From DASSBG01 sp963800395 (GTDB lineage: Bacteria > Pseudomonadota > Gammaproteobacteria > Xanthomonadales > Rhodanobacteraceae), in assembly GCA_963800395.1 (NCBI GenBank), contig CAWDBD010000002.1, positions 186,001 through 250,000 on the forward strand: DNA of 64,000 nucleotides, read 5' to 3'. Under the pieces are notes generated by a model. The model saw only the letters and a program-made list of their open reading frames with translations. It was not told the DNA's origin and made no database searches. Shown here one piece after another: positions 18,276 to 25,815 of this stretch (position 1 is its first letter; the number at the start of each line of letters is the position of its first letter). Both the position numbers and the translations under genes were made by a program.

Positions 18276-18292
18276 GCCGATAGGGCCATTCG
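18270..18292 (-). terminator. Hairpin just after the bamD end
   Basis: Perfect 9-bp stem with a 5-nt loop (GATAG) eight bases beyond the bamD stop. It has no T-tract, so it may be a weak terminator or an mRNA 3'-end stabiliser rather than a full intrinsic terminator. Confidence 0.35.
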
Positions 18293-18299
18293 GTTCGGC

Positions 18300-19136
18300 T
18301 CACCCATGGCTGGAGAAGGGAATCAGGCGGCGCAGATTGCTGGGGAAGTTGGGCCAGTCCTCCGGGTCGCTGAGGTAGGGATGGTCCGGGTAGTTGAGCT
18401 TCAGCACCTTGCGTGCATCGTTGGCCAGCTTGGGCTGTCCCAGCTCGGCATAGCACTTGGACATGATGGCCAGGGCATCGGCCGACTGCGGTGAGCTCTG
18501 GTAGTGCTCGATGATGTATTTGCCGCGCGACGCGGCGGCAATGCATGCCTGCCGCCGCAGGTAGTACATGGCGACATTCAGCTCATGCTGCGCCAGCAAG
18601 TTGCGCAGGTAGACCATGCGCTGACGGGCATCGTCCGCATAGCGGCTCTGCGGATAGCGCTGCAGCAACTGGGCGAAGTCGTTGAACGCCTGCTGGTCGT
18701 AGCTGGGATCGCGCTGGGCATCGTGTCGGCCAAACCAGCGGTCGAGAATGCCAGTGGATCGATTGAAGTTGATCAGACCGCGCAGATAGAAGGCGTAGTC
18801 GATATGCCTTTGCGCCGGATAGGTCTTGATGAAGCGGTTGATGGCCGAGTAGGCGTCATCGGGTTTGTTGCCCTTGTATTCGGCATAGGCCAGGTCGAGC
18901 TGGGCCTGCTCCGAGAAGGGACCAAACGGAAAGCGCGCGGTCAATCGCTTGTAGTAGCGTTCGGCCTTGTCATAGTTGCCGTCTTCGAGGTACTGGTGCG
19001 CCTTCTGGTACAACTGGGCGACCGGAAGTGTTTCCGTTTCGGGCAAGGTGTCCTTGTTGTGGAACAATGAGCAGGCTGGCAGGAGTGCCAGCAGGCAAAG
19101 AAGCAGCACGAGACGCGAGAGTGAGACGATGCGCAT
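18300..19136 (-). CDS. bamD: Outer membrane assembly lipoprotein BamD
   Basis: Essential lipoprotein of the BAM complex that inserts beta-barrel proteins into the outer membrane. 278 residues from ATG at 19136. The signal sequence ends in the lipobox LLPAC with Cys22 to be lipidated. TPR-like helices follow, including the diagnostic QLYQKAHQYLEDGNYDKAE and RFPFGPFSEQAQLDLAYA. The reading frame is open much further upstream (to 19622), but that part overlaps divergent rluD and is not BamD-like. It diverges from rluD across a 20-bp gap. Confidence 0.95.
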   Translation of the reverse strand: MRIVSLSRLVLLLCLLALLPACSLFHNKDTLPETETLPVAQLYQKAHQYLEDGNYDKAERYYKRLTARFPFGPFSEQAQLDLAYAEYKGNKPDDAYSAINRFIKTYPAQRHIDYAFYLRGLINFNRSTGILDRWFGRHDAQRDPSYDQQAFNDFAQLLQRYPQSRYADDARQRMVYLRNLLAQHELNVAMYYLRRQACIAAASRGKYIIEHYQSSPQSADALAIMSKCYAELGQPKLANDARKVLKLNYPDHPYLSDPEDWPNFPSNLRRLIPFSSHG

Positions 19137-19156
19137 AGACAGAATTCGGGGTAAAT

Positions 19157-20155
19157 GTGAACGCCCATGATAACCCAGACCGGGGCCTGACCGGCAGTAC
19201 CCCGGAAAAGTGCGTCCGGCAGTTGCAGATCCCGCTGGCAGATGCCGGTTTGCGTCTGGACCAGGCTCTGGCGCGGGCGTGTCCCGACTGGTCCCGCTCG
19301 CAGCTGAGCACCTGGATCCGTGCTGGTGCCGTGCGGGTTGATGGTGGTGCGGCCAAGCCGAGGGATCGTGTCGCCGGTGGCGAGGAGGTGGTGATCGAGG
19401 TCGAGCTCGAGGCGCAGGTTGCGCCTGAACCGCAGGCCATGAATCTGGATATTCGTTATCGCGACGAGGATCTTCTGGTGCTGGACAAGCCTGCCGGCCT
19501 TGTCGTTCATCCCGGCGCCGGCAACCGGCATGGCACCTTGCAAAATGGTTTGCTGCACATGGATCCGGCCCAGGCCCACCTGCCACGCGCAGGCATCGTG
19601 CATCGCCTGGACAAGGATACATCCGGGCTGATGGTGGTGGCCTGTTCGCAGCGTGCGCACACAGCGCTGGTCGGCATGCTTTCCCGGCATGAGGTGGTGC
19701 GCCGCTACGAGGCGGTGGTCAAGGGTGTTCTCATTGCTGGCGACACCGTTGATGCGCCGATCGGCAGGCATCGGGGCGATCGACTGCGCCAGGCGGTATT
19801 GAGCCATGGCGGCAAGCGGGCCGTGACCCATTATCGCCTGCGCGAGCGCTATGCCGCACACAGTCTGATCGAATGCCGTCTGGAAACAGGACGCACTCAT
19901 CAGATTCGCGTGCACATGGCGCACGTGGGCCATGGTCTGCTGGGCGATCCGCTGTACGGCGGCAACCCGGTGCTGCCCCGGGGCGCCAGTGACGAGCTGA
20001 TCGGCGTTCTGCGAGCATTCCGGCGACAGGCCTTGCATGCCGAGCACCTGGCCTTCAGCCATCCGGTGAGTGGCCAGGCGATGCAGTTCGATGCCAAGCG
20101 GCCCGCCGACATGCAGGCGCTTGTACAAGCCTTGCGCAAGCATCCAGCCCCGTGA
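19157..20155 (+). CDS. rluD: 23S rRNA pseudouridine(1911/1915/1917) synthase
   Basis: 332 residues. An N-terminal S4 RNA-binding domain (about 30-85, LRLDQALARACPDWSRSQLS) and the RluA-type catalytic core with HRLDKDTSGLM; Asp152 is the catalytic aspartate (E. coli Asp139). GRTHQIRVH near residue 240 is the second conserved motif. It modifies helix 69 of 23S rRNA. Divergent bamD and downstream pgeF reproduce the E. coli bamD-rluD-yfiH order. Its TGA overlaps the GTG of pgeF (GTGA). Confidence 0.94.
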   Translation: MNAHDNPDRGLTGSTPEKCVRQLQIPLADAGLRLDQALARACPDWSRSQLSTWIRAGAVRVDGGAAKPRDRVAGGEEVVIEVELEAQVAPEPQAMNLDIRYRDEDLLVLDKPAGLVVHPGAGNRHGTLQNGLLHMDPAQAHLPRAGIVHRLDKDTSGLMVVACSQRAHTALVGMLSRHEVVRRYEAVVKGVLIAGDTVDAPIGRHRGDRLRQAVLSHGGKRAVTHYRLRERYAAHSLIECRLETGRTHQIRVHMAHVGHGLLGDPLYGGNPVLPRGASDELIGVLRAFRRQALHAEHLAFSHPVSGQAMQFDAKRPADMQALVQALRKHPAP

Positions 20156-20919
20156 GCGAGGTACCGATCGAGGACCATATCTGGGTGTTTCCGGATTGGC
20201 CGGCACCTGTCGGCGTGCGTGCTGTCGTGACCACGCGCCATGGCCCTGGCGTATCGCCACCGCCACTGGACCGATTGAACCTGGGGCTCAACAGCGGTGA
20301 CACGCCAGCCAATGTGTCCAGCAATCGACGTGCGCTGGAGCATGTGCTGAAGCTGCCGTCGGCACCCCGCTGGCTGCGGCAGGTGCATGGCCGCGATGTT
20401 GCCGAACTGGGGCCGATTGCCGCTGATGAAGAGCCACGCGTCGACGCGGCCGTGTCGCATATCCGGGGAACTGTGCTGGCGATTCTGAGCGCCGACTGCC
20501 TGCCGGTACTGTTCTGCAGCGAAGATGGCAAGCACATTGCTGCCGCCCACGCGGGATGGCGAGGCCTTGCGGCCGGGGTACTCGAAGCCGTGGTCCAGTC
20601 CCTGGGCGTGCCAGGCGACCGGCTGCTGGTCTGGCTGGGGCCTTGCATTGCGGCGTCGTCGTACGAAGTGGACGACACGGTGCGTCATGCCTTCATGCGC
20701 AGCGACGTCGGCGTTGAGCGTGCGTTCGTGCCAACACGCTCAGAGCATTGGTCATGCGACCTGGAGTGTCTGGCCAGGCATCAACTGCAGAAGGCTGGCG
20801 TGGCCCGGATCCATGGAGGCGGCTTCGATACCTTCGGCGACGAACGCTTTTATTCCTGGCGCCGCGACGGCGCTCAAAGTGGTCGTTTCGCCAGCCTCGT
20901 CTGGTTGCAGCCGGACTGA
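20152..20919 (+). CDS. pgeF: Peptidoglycan editing factor PgeF (YfiH/laccase-domain family)
   Basis: 255 residues from GTG at 20152, overlapping the rluD stop by 4 bp. Contains the family zinc-site motifs: WLRQVHG with its His, SADCLPVLF with its Cys and AAHAGWRGLAAGV with its His. The family was first called laccase-like (DUF152); E. coli YfiH corrects L-Ser misincorporation at position 1 of the peptidoglycan stem peptide. Position after rluD supports orthology. Confidence 0.9.
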   Translation: MSEVPIEDHIWVFPDWPAPVGVRAVVTTRHGPGVSPPPLDRLNLGLNSGDTPANVSSNRRALEHVLKLPSAPRWLRQVHGRDVAELGPIAADEEPRVDAAVSHIRGTVLAILSADCLPVLFCSEDGKHIAAAHAGWRGLAAGVLEAVVQSLGVPGDRLLVWLGPCIAASSYEVDDTVRHAFMRSDVGVERAFVPTRSEHWSCDLECLARHQLQKAGVARIHGGGFDTFGDERFYSWRRDGAQSGRFASLVWLQPD

Positions 20920-20921
20920 GT

Positions 20922-21683
20922 TCAGCCCCGGCGCATCTGCTCGAGCATGCTGCTGACGGCGCCGTGTGCCTGCCTGGCCAGGACATGCCGGTCCTTGCCT
21001 GAGCTCGGTATCGGCTTGCCGATTCGCAGCGTGATGATCCCTGGCCGCACGGCAAAACCCTCGGCCGGCAGAACCCGGCCACTGCCTTCGATCGCGACCG
21101 GCACGATATCCGCCTGTGCGGCCATCGCGGCATGGAATGCGCCGCCCTTGAAAGGTTTCAGCGTACCGTCGCGGCTGCGAGTACCTTCCGGGAATGCACA
21201 CAGGCTGTGCCCATCCTGCAGCAGTCTCACCGCGACGCGCAGGCGCGCGGCGGCACTGCGCGCACTGCCGCGGCGAATGAACACCATGCCCATGGCGCGC
21301 GCGTACCAGCCCACGAACGGCACCCGCGCCAGTTCCTGCTTGAGCACGAAGCGCAGGGGCACCGGTACCGCGCGGAACAGCACGCAGATGTCGATGATCG
21401 ACTGGTGGTTGGCGACCAGCACCTGTGCACGATCCCGATCAATATTCTCCAGCCCTTCAATGCGAGGCCGCGCGCCGGCGCCCCACAACAGACCAGGCGC
21501 CCACAGGCCCGAGGCCATGCGCAGCGGCCAGTGGCGTCGGCGTGTCACCAGCAGAACCCCCAGTGCCAGACAGATGCACGCCGCAGTCCAGAGCAGGGTA
21601 AACAGCAATTGCAGGCTGTTGAACAGCGCCCAGAGCATGCGCGAGAACAGAAAGCCCCTGGCGGGCTTGTATATTGTATTCAT
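20922..21683 (-). CDS. plsC: 1-acyl-sn-glycerol-3-phosphate acyltransferase
   Basis: Membrane-bound LPLAT that acylates lysophosphatidic acid to phosphatidic acid. 253 residues from ATG at 21683 (MNTIYKPARGF), which has a GAGGGG Shine-Dalgarno; an upstream GTG at 21716 lacks one. The catalytic NHxxxxD box appears as NHQSIIDI and the substrate-binding FPEGTRSRDG box is intact. One or two hydrophobic helices precede the catalytic domain. It sits in reverse between pgeF and clpB, interrupting the usual pgeF-clpB adjacency. Several PlsC paralogues are common, so the exact substrate is open. Confidence 0.85.
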   Translation of the reverse strand: MNTIYKPARGFLFSRMLWALFNSLQLLFTLLWTAACICLALGVLLVTRRRHWPLRMASGLWAPGLLWGAGARPRIEGLENIDRDRAQVLVANHQSIIDICVLFRAVPVPLRFVLKQELARVPFVGWYARAMGMVFIRRGSARSAAARLRVAVRLLQDGHSLCAFPEGTRSRDGTLKPFKGGAFHAAMAAQADIVPVAIEGSGRVLPAEGFAVRPGIITLRIGKPIPSSGKDRHVLARQAHGAVSSMLEQMRRG

Positions 21684-21738
21684 GGGCTGAAATCCCCTCG
21701 TCCATGCGTTCAACACTGCAGTTTAACCTACAGCCCCA

Positions 21739-21767
21739 CTTGAATGATGAGGGCATGCCCTTATGTT
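21739..21767 (+). promoter_or_regulatory. Heat-shock (sigma-32) promoter candidate for clpB
   Basis: CTTGAA at 21739-21744 (preceded by CCCCA), a 14-bp spacer, then CCTTATGTT at 21759-21767, matching the CCCCATnTa -10 at CC, AT and T. Position 87 bp before the clpB start and family knowledge (clpB is an RpoH regulon gene) support it. Confidence 0.6.
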
Positions 21768-21853
21768 GGAGAACATCCTGCGCGCTCCGCGCAGTGAGCG
21801 CAGGCTGTTTTCAGTCAAGCCGTGATTTCCCGTCCGAGTGCGAGGATGCCAAT

Positions 21854-24442
21854 ATGCGAATGGACAAGTTGACGACCCGTTTCCAGCAGGCCCTGGCCGA
21901 TGCCCAGTCGATGGCCGTAGGCCAGGATCACAACGTGCTGGAACCAGTCCACGTGATGCTGGCGCTCATCAACCAGCAAGGGGGCTCGGCCAAGCCGCTG
22001 CTGGCCAAGTCCGGCATCAACATGACGCGACTCCAGCAACAGCTTGATGCGGATCTGGCCAGTTTGCCCTCCGTGGTCGGACAGGAGGGCAACGTCAGCG
22101 CCGGCAACGGACTGACCCGGCTGCTCAACCTGACCGACAAGCTGGCCCAGCAGCACGATGACCAGTACATCGCCAGCGAGTGGTTTCTGCTGGCGGCGCT
22201 GGATGACAAGGGTGCGGTTGGCCAGGCCTTGAAGGCGGCAGGTGGCGACAAGGCCGCGCTGGCGGCAGCAATCGAGCAGATGCGCGGTGACGAGAAGGTG
22301 GACAGTGAAGGTGCCGAGGACCAGCGCCAGGCGCTGGACAAGTTCACCATTGATCTGACCGCGCGGGCCGAGTCCGGCAAGCTTGATCCTGTCATCGGTC
22401 GTGACGAGGAAATCCGTCGCACGATTCAGGTATTGCAGCGACGCACCAAGAACAACCCGGTGCTGATCGGCGAGCCGGGTGTGGGCAAGACCGCCATCGT
22501 CGAGGGTCTGGCACAGCGTATCGTCAAGGATGAGGTGCCCGAGGGTCTGCGCGACCGGCGTGTACTGTCGCTGGACATGGGTGCCTTGATCGCCGGGGCC
22601 AAGTTCCGGGGCGAATTCGAAGAACGTCTCAAGGGCGTGCTGAGTGATCTGGCGAAGCAGGAAGGTCGCGTCATCCTGTTCATTGACGAGCTGCACACGA
22701 TGGTGGGCGCGGGCAAGAGCGAAGGCTCGATGGATGCGGGCAACATGCTCAAGCCGGCGCTGGCGCGCGGCGAGCTGCACTGCATTGGTGCGACCACGCT
22801 GGACGAGTATCGCAAGTACATCGAGAAGGACGCCGCGCTGGAGCGGCGTTTCCAGAAGGTTTATGTTGGCGAGCCCTCGGTCGAGGATACGATCGCCATC
22901 CTGCGTGGCCTCAAGGAGCGGTATGCCGTGCACCATGGCGTCGAGATCACTGATCCGGCCATCGTCGCGGCCGCCACCCTTTCCAACCGCTACATCAGCG
23001 ACCGTCAATTGCCCGACAAGGCCATCGACCTGATGGACGAGGCGGCCAGCCGCATCCGCATGGAGATCGACTCCAAGCCGGAGGAACTGGACCGGCTTGA
23101 GCGGCGGCTGATTCAGCTCAAGACCCAGCGCGAGATGCTGAAAAAGGAGCCCGATGAGGCGTCCAGGCAGCGTCTGGCCGATCTGGAAGACGAGATCGAG
23201 GCGCTGGAGCGCGAATTCGCCGATCTCAACGAAATATGGAAGGCGGAGAAGGCTGCGCTGCAGGGCGCGACCGACGTCAAGGAACAGCTGGAAAAGGCGC
23301 ATCTGGAACTGGAGGCGGCGCAGCGCAAGCAGGATTATGCGCGCATGAGCGAGCTTCAGTATGGCACCATCCCCGAGCTGGAGAAGAGCCTGGCGGCTGC
23401 GCAGGCGGCCGAAGACCAGGAGTTCAAACTGGTCCAGGACAAGGTCACGGAGGAGGAAATTGCCGAGGTGGTCTCGCGCTGGACGGGCATTCCTGTGTCC
23501 AAGATGCTCGAAGGCGAACGCGAGAAGCTGCTGCAGATGGAAGGTGAGCTGCACAAGCGCGTGGTCGGCCAGGATGAAGCCGTGATCGCCGTGTCTGATG
23601 CCATTCGCCGGGCTCGCGCCGGTCTTTCCGATCCCGACCGTCCGTATGGCTCGTTCCTGTTCCTGGGCCCCACCGGCGTCGGCAAGACCGAGTTGTGCAA
23701 GGCGCTTGCGGAATTCCTGTTCGACACCCAGGACGCCATGATCCGCATCGACATGAGCGAATTCATGGAAAAGCACTCGGTTGCGCGCCTGATCGGTGCC
23801 CCGCCGGGCTATGTCGGTTACGAGGAAGGCGGCTATCTGACCGAGGCCGTGCGACGCCGCCCCTACAGTGTGATCCTGCTGGACGAGGTGGAAAAGGCCC
23901 ACCATGACGTCTTCAACATTCTGTTACAGGTGCTCGATGACGGTCGCCTGACCGATGGCCAGGGCCGTACCGTGGATTTTCGCAATACCGTGATCGTGAT
24001 GACGTCGAATCTGGGCTCCAACCTCATCCAGGACATGGATTCGGGTGACAGCGAGGCCGACTACACCAAGATGAAGGCCGCCGTGCTGGGCGTGGTGCAG
24101 AACCACTTCCGTCCCGAGTTCATCAATCGGCTCGACGAACTGGTGGTCTTCCGCTCACTGCAGAAGGCGCAGATCCGCGCCATAGCGCGTATCCAGCTGA
24201 CGAATCTGGAAAAGCGCCTGGCTGACCGGCAACTGACGCTGAAGGTCAGCGACAAGGTGCTGGATCTTCTGGCCAATGTCGGCTTTGATCCGGTCTATGG
24301 CGCCCGCCCGCTGAAGCGCGCCATCCAGCAGCAGCTGGAGAACCCGCTGGCGCAGCGCCTGCTCAAGGGCGAGTTCCTTGCCGGTGATGCCATTGCCGTT
24401 GACGCCGAGGGTGGCCACATGGTGTTCAGCAAAGGCGGCTAG
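21854..24442 (+). CDS. clpB: ATP-dependent disaggregase ClpB
   Basis: Hsp100 chaperone that extracts polypeptides from aggregates with DnaK. 862 residues from ATG at 21854, chosen because GAGGA lies 7 nt upstream and MRMDKLTTRFQQAL is the usual ClpB start; an in-frame ATG 60 codons upstream gives unrelated sequence. Clp-N domain, then AAA1 with Walker A GEPGVGKT near 206-213, a long coiled-coil middle domain (about 400-530) specific to ClpB, and AAA2 with GPTGVGKTE near 605. Both Walker B motifs are intact and there is no ClpP-binding loop signature. Confidence 0.97.
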   Translation: MRMDKLTTRFQQALADAQSMAVGQDHNVLEPVHVMLALINQQGGSAKPLLAKSGINMTRLQQQLDADLASLPSVVGQEGNVSAGNGLTRLLNLTDKLAQQHDDQYIASEWFLLAALDDKGAVGQALKAAGGDKAALAAAIEQMRGDEKVDSEGAEDQRQALDKFTIDLTARAESGKLDPVIGRDEEIRRTIQVLQRRTKNNPVLIGEPGVGKTAIVEGLAQRIVKDEVPEGLRDRRVLSLDMGALIAGAKFRGEFEERLKGVLSDLAKQEGRVILFIDELHTMVGAGKSEGSMDAGNMLKPALARGELHCIGATTLDEYRKYIEKDAALERRFQKVYVGEPSVEDTIAILRGLKERYAVHHGVEITDPAIVAAATLSNRYISDRQLPDKAIDLMDEAASRIRMEIDSKPEELDRLERRLIQLKTQREMLKKEPDEASRQRLADLEDEIEALEREFADLNEIWKAEKAALQGATDVKEQLEKAHLELEAAQRKQDYARMSELQYGTIPELEKSLAAAQAAEDQEFKLVQDKVTEEEIAEVVSRWTGIPVSKMLEGEREKLLQMEGELHKRVVGQDEAVIAVSDAIRRARAGLSDPDRPYGSFLFLGPTGVGKTELCKALAEFLFDTQDAMIRIDMSEFMEKHSVARLIGAPPGYVGYEEGGYLTEAVRRRPYSVILLDEVEKAHHDVFNILLQVLDDGRLTDGQGRTVDFRNTVIVMTSNLGSNLIQDMDSGDSEADYTKMKAAVLGVVQNHFRPEFINRLDELVVFRSLQKAQIRAIARIQLTNLEKRLADRQLTLKVSDKVLDLLANVGFDPVYGARPLKRAIQQQLENPLAQRLLKGEFLAGDAIAVDAEGGHMVFSKGG

Positions 24443-24456
24443 GCTGCGGGCCGATG

Positions 24457-25704
24457 TCAGGCCTGCTCCGTCGCGTCGATGTCGGCACGGGCATTTTCGG
24501 AGTGCAGCTCCAGGGCCCCTGGCGTGGTACGCACCATGGGTGCGAAGCTGTTGTCGGCGGTCGGGCTGCGTTTTCGGCGCGTGAATCGGTACAGCGCGTA
24601 GCTGGCCAGAAGGCCATTGAGAGAGGCGAACCAGACAAACAGAAGCCATGGCTGCAGCATGCTCATCAATGCGCCGGCCAGCAATGGCCCCAGTGCCGAA
24701 CCTATTCCATTGACCAGCAGCACGCTGCTCGAAGCAGACAAAAGCTCTTCCCGAGGCAGGTAGTCGACCAGGTGCGCCATGGCGATCGGGTAGATGGCAA
24801 AAATCATGCCGCCGAAAGCAAAGATCAGGGTCATGGCCAGGGCATGGTTGTCGGCCGGTACCACCAGGATGGCCAGGGCCACCGCGGCGGCGGCAGCGCT
24901 GATGATGGCCAGCGCCAGGCGGCGGTCGTGTCGATCCGACAAGCGCCCCAGTGGCCATTGCAGCACCGCGCCACCGAGAATGGCAATGCTCATGTAGGTG
25001 CCGATGTCGCTCGGGGCAAAGTCGATTGCGCGCGCGTACAGCGGCAGCAGGCCCCACAGCGCGCCCATGGTCAGGCCCGAAAACAAGGCGCCAGCAAGCG
25101 CGGTGGGTACCAGGCGATACAGCCGTCCCACATTCAGTTTCGGGATCGACTTGATTTGCGGCTGCAACTGGCGGGTGGTAGCCACGGGCAGAATGGCCAC
25201 GCAGACAAGGATGGCAACGACCGAGAAAAGCACGAATGCCTCCCCCTGGATGCGCAGGAACTGCTGCGCAAGCGCCAGCGAGCTCAGATTGAGCATCATG
25301 TAGACCGAAAATACCGCGTTGCGATGCGTTGGCTCGGCAGCGACGTTGAGCCAGCTCTCGATGATGGCATACAGTCCGACCAGCGCCAGCCCCTGCACAA
25401 TTCGCAGGACAAGCCAGAGCCAGTAGGCCGAGCCGATGGCCTGCAGGAGTACCAGCGCTGCCACGAGAGCCGTGCAGAAGGCGAAGGCGCGAATGTGCCC
25501 GATGCGATGGATCAGCGGCGGCAGCGTGAAGGTGCCGATGAAATAGCCAACGTAGTAGACCGAGGTCAGGGCACCCAGCAGGGTTACCGAGAATCCCAGC
25601 TCCTGCCCGCGCAGGGGTATCAGCGTATTCAGCAGGCCCACCCCGAGCAGCAGCAGGATGGTGCTCAACAGCAGTGATGCAACGGTTCGTATACTGCTCA
25701 GCAT
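24457..25704 (-). CDS. MFS transporter, YcaD-like
   Basis: 415 residues, about 12 TM helices. The N-terminal half shows LLLGVGLLNTLIPLRGQ and YYVGYFIGTF, similar to the YcaD/YfkF group of facilitators, and SDRHDRR lies in the loop after TM8. The last 40 residues are hydrophilic with an Arg-rich patch. Substrate unknown. It ends 14 bp from the clpB stop (convergent) and is not obviously in an operon with its neighbours. Confidence 0.82.
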   Translation of the reverse strand: MLSSIRTVASLLLSTILLLLGVGLLNTLIPLRGQELGFSVTLLGALTSVYYVGYFIGTFTLPPLIHRIGHIRAFAFCTALVAALVLLQAIGSAYWLWLVLRIVQGLALVGLYAIIESWLNVAAEPTHRNAVFSVYMMLNLSSLALAQQFLRIQGEAFVLFSVVAILVCVAILPVATTRQLQPQIKSIPKLNVGRLYRLVPTALAGALFSGLTMGALWGLLPLYARAIDFAPSDIGTYMSIAILGGAVLQWPLGRLSDRHDRRLALAIISAAAAAVALAILVVPADNHALAMTLIFAFGGMIFAIYPIAMAHLVDYLPREELLSASSSVLLVNGIGSALGPLLAGALMSMLQPWLLFVWFASLNGLLASYALYRFTRRKRSPTADNSFAPMVRTTPGALELHSENARADIDATEQA

Positions 25705-25718
25705 GATGCAATGGCGCG

Positions 25719-25748
25719 CAAAACGGTCAAGTATGAGGCCTTGACCGT
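25719..25748 (-). terminator. Intrinsic terminator after the TonB-dependent receptor
   Basis: Perfect 9-bp stem (25723-25731 with 25740-25748), 8-nt loop, followed on the minus strand by a short T run from AAAA at 25720-25723. It lies 68 bp beyond the receptor stop. Confidence 0.5.
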
Positions 25749-25815
25749 AAAGCGCAACTTAACAGGCGCACGGGCGGGAGGACAGCACCTGCCGACGCCC
25801 GTGACAGCATGTCGC

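Noticed and set aside
18005..18292. CRISPR array
   Set aside because: Only two long units (about 136 bp) with no spacer-repeat alternation and no cas genes.
18941..20266. 441-codon reverse frame over rluD
   Set aside because: Overlaps rluD and bamD, no domain signal.
21815..23905. 696-codon reverse frame inside clpB
   Set aside because: Antisense shadow of clpB; no recognisable domains.
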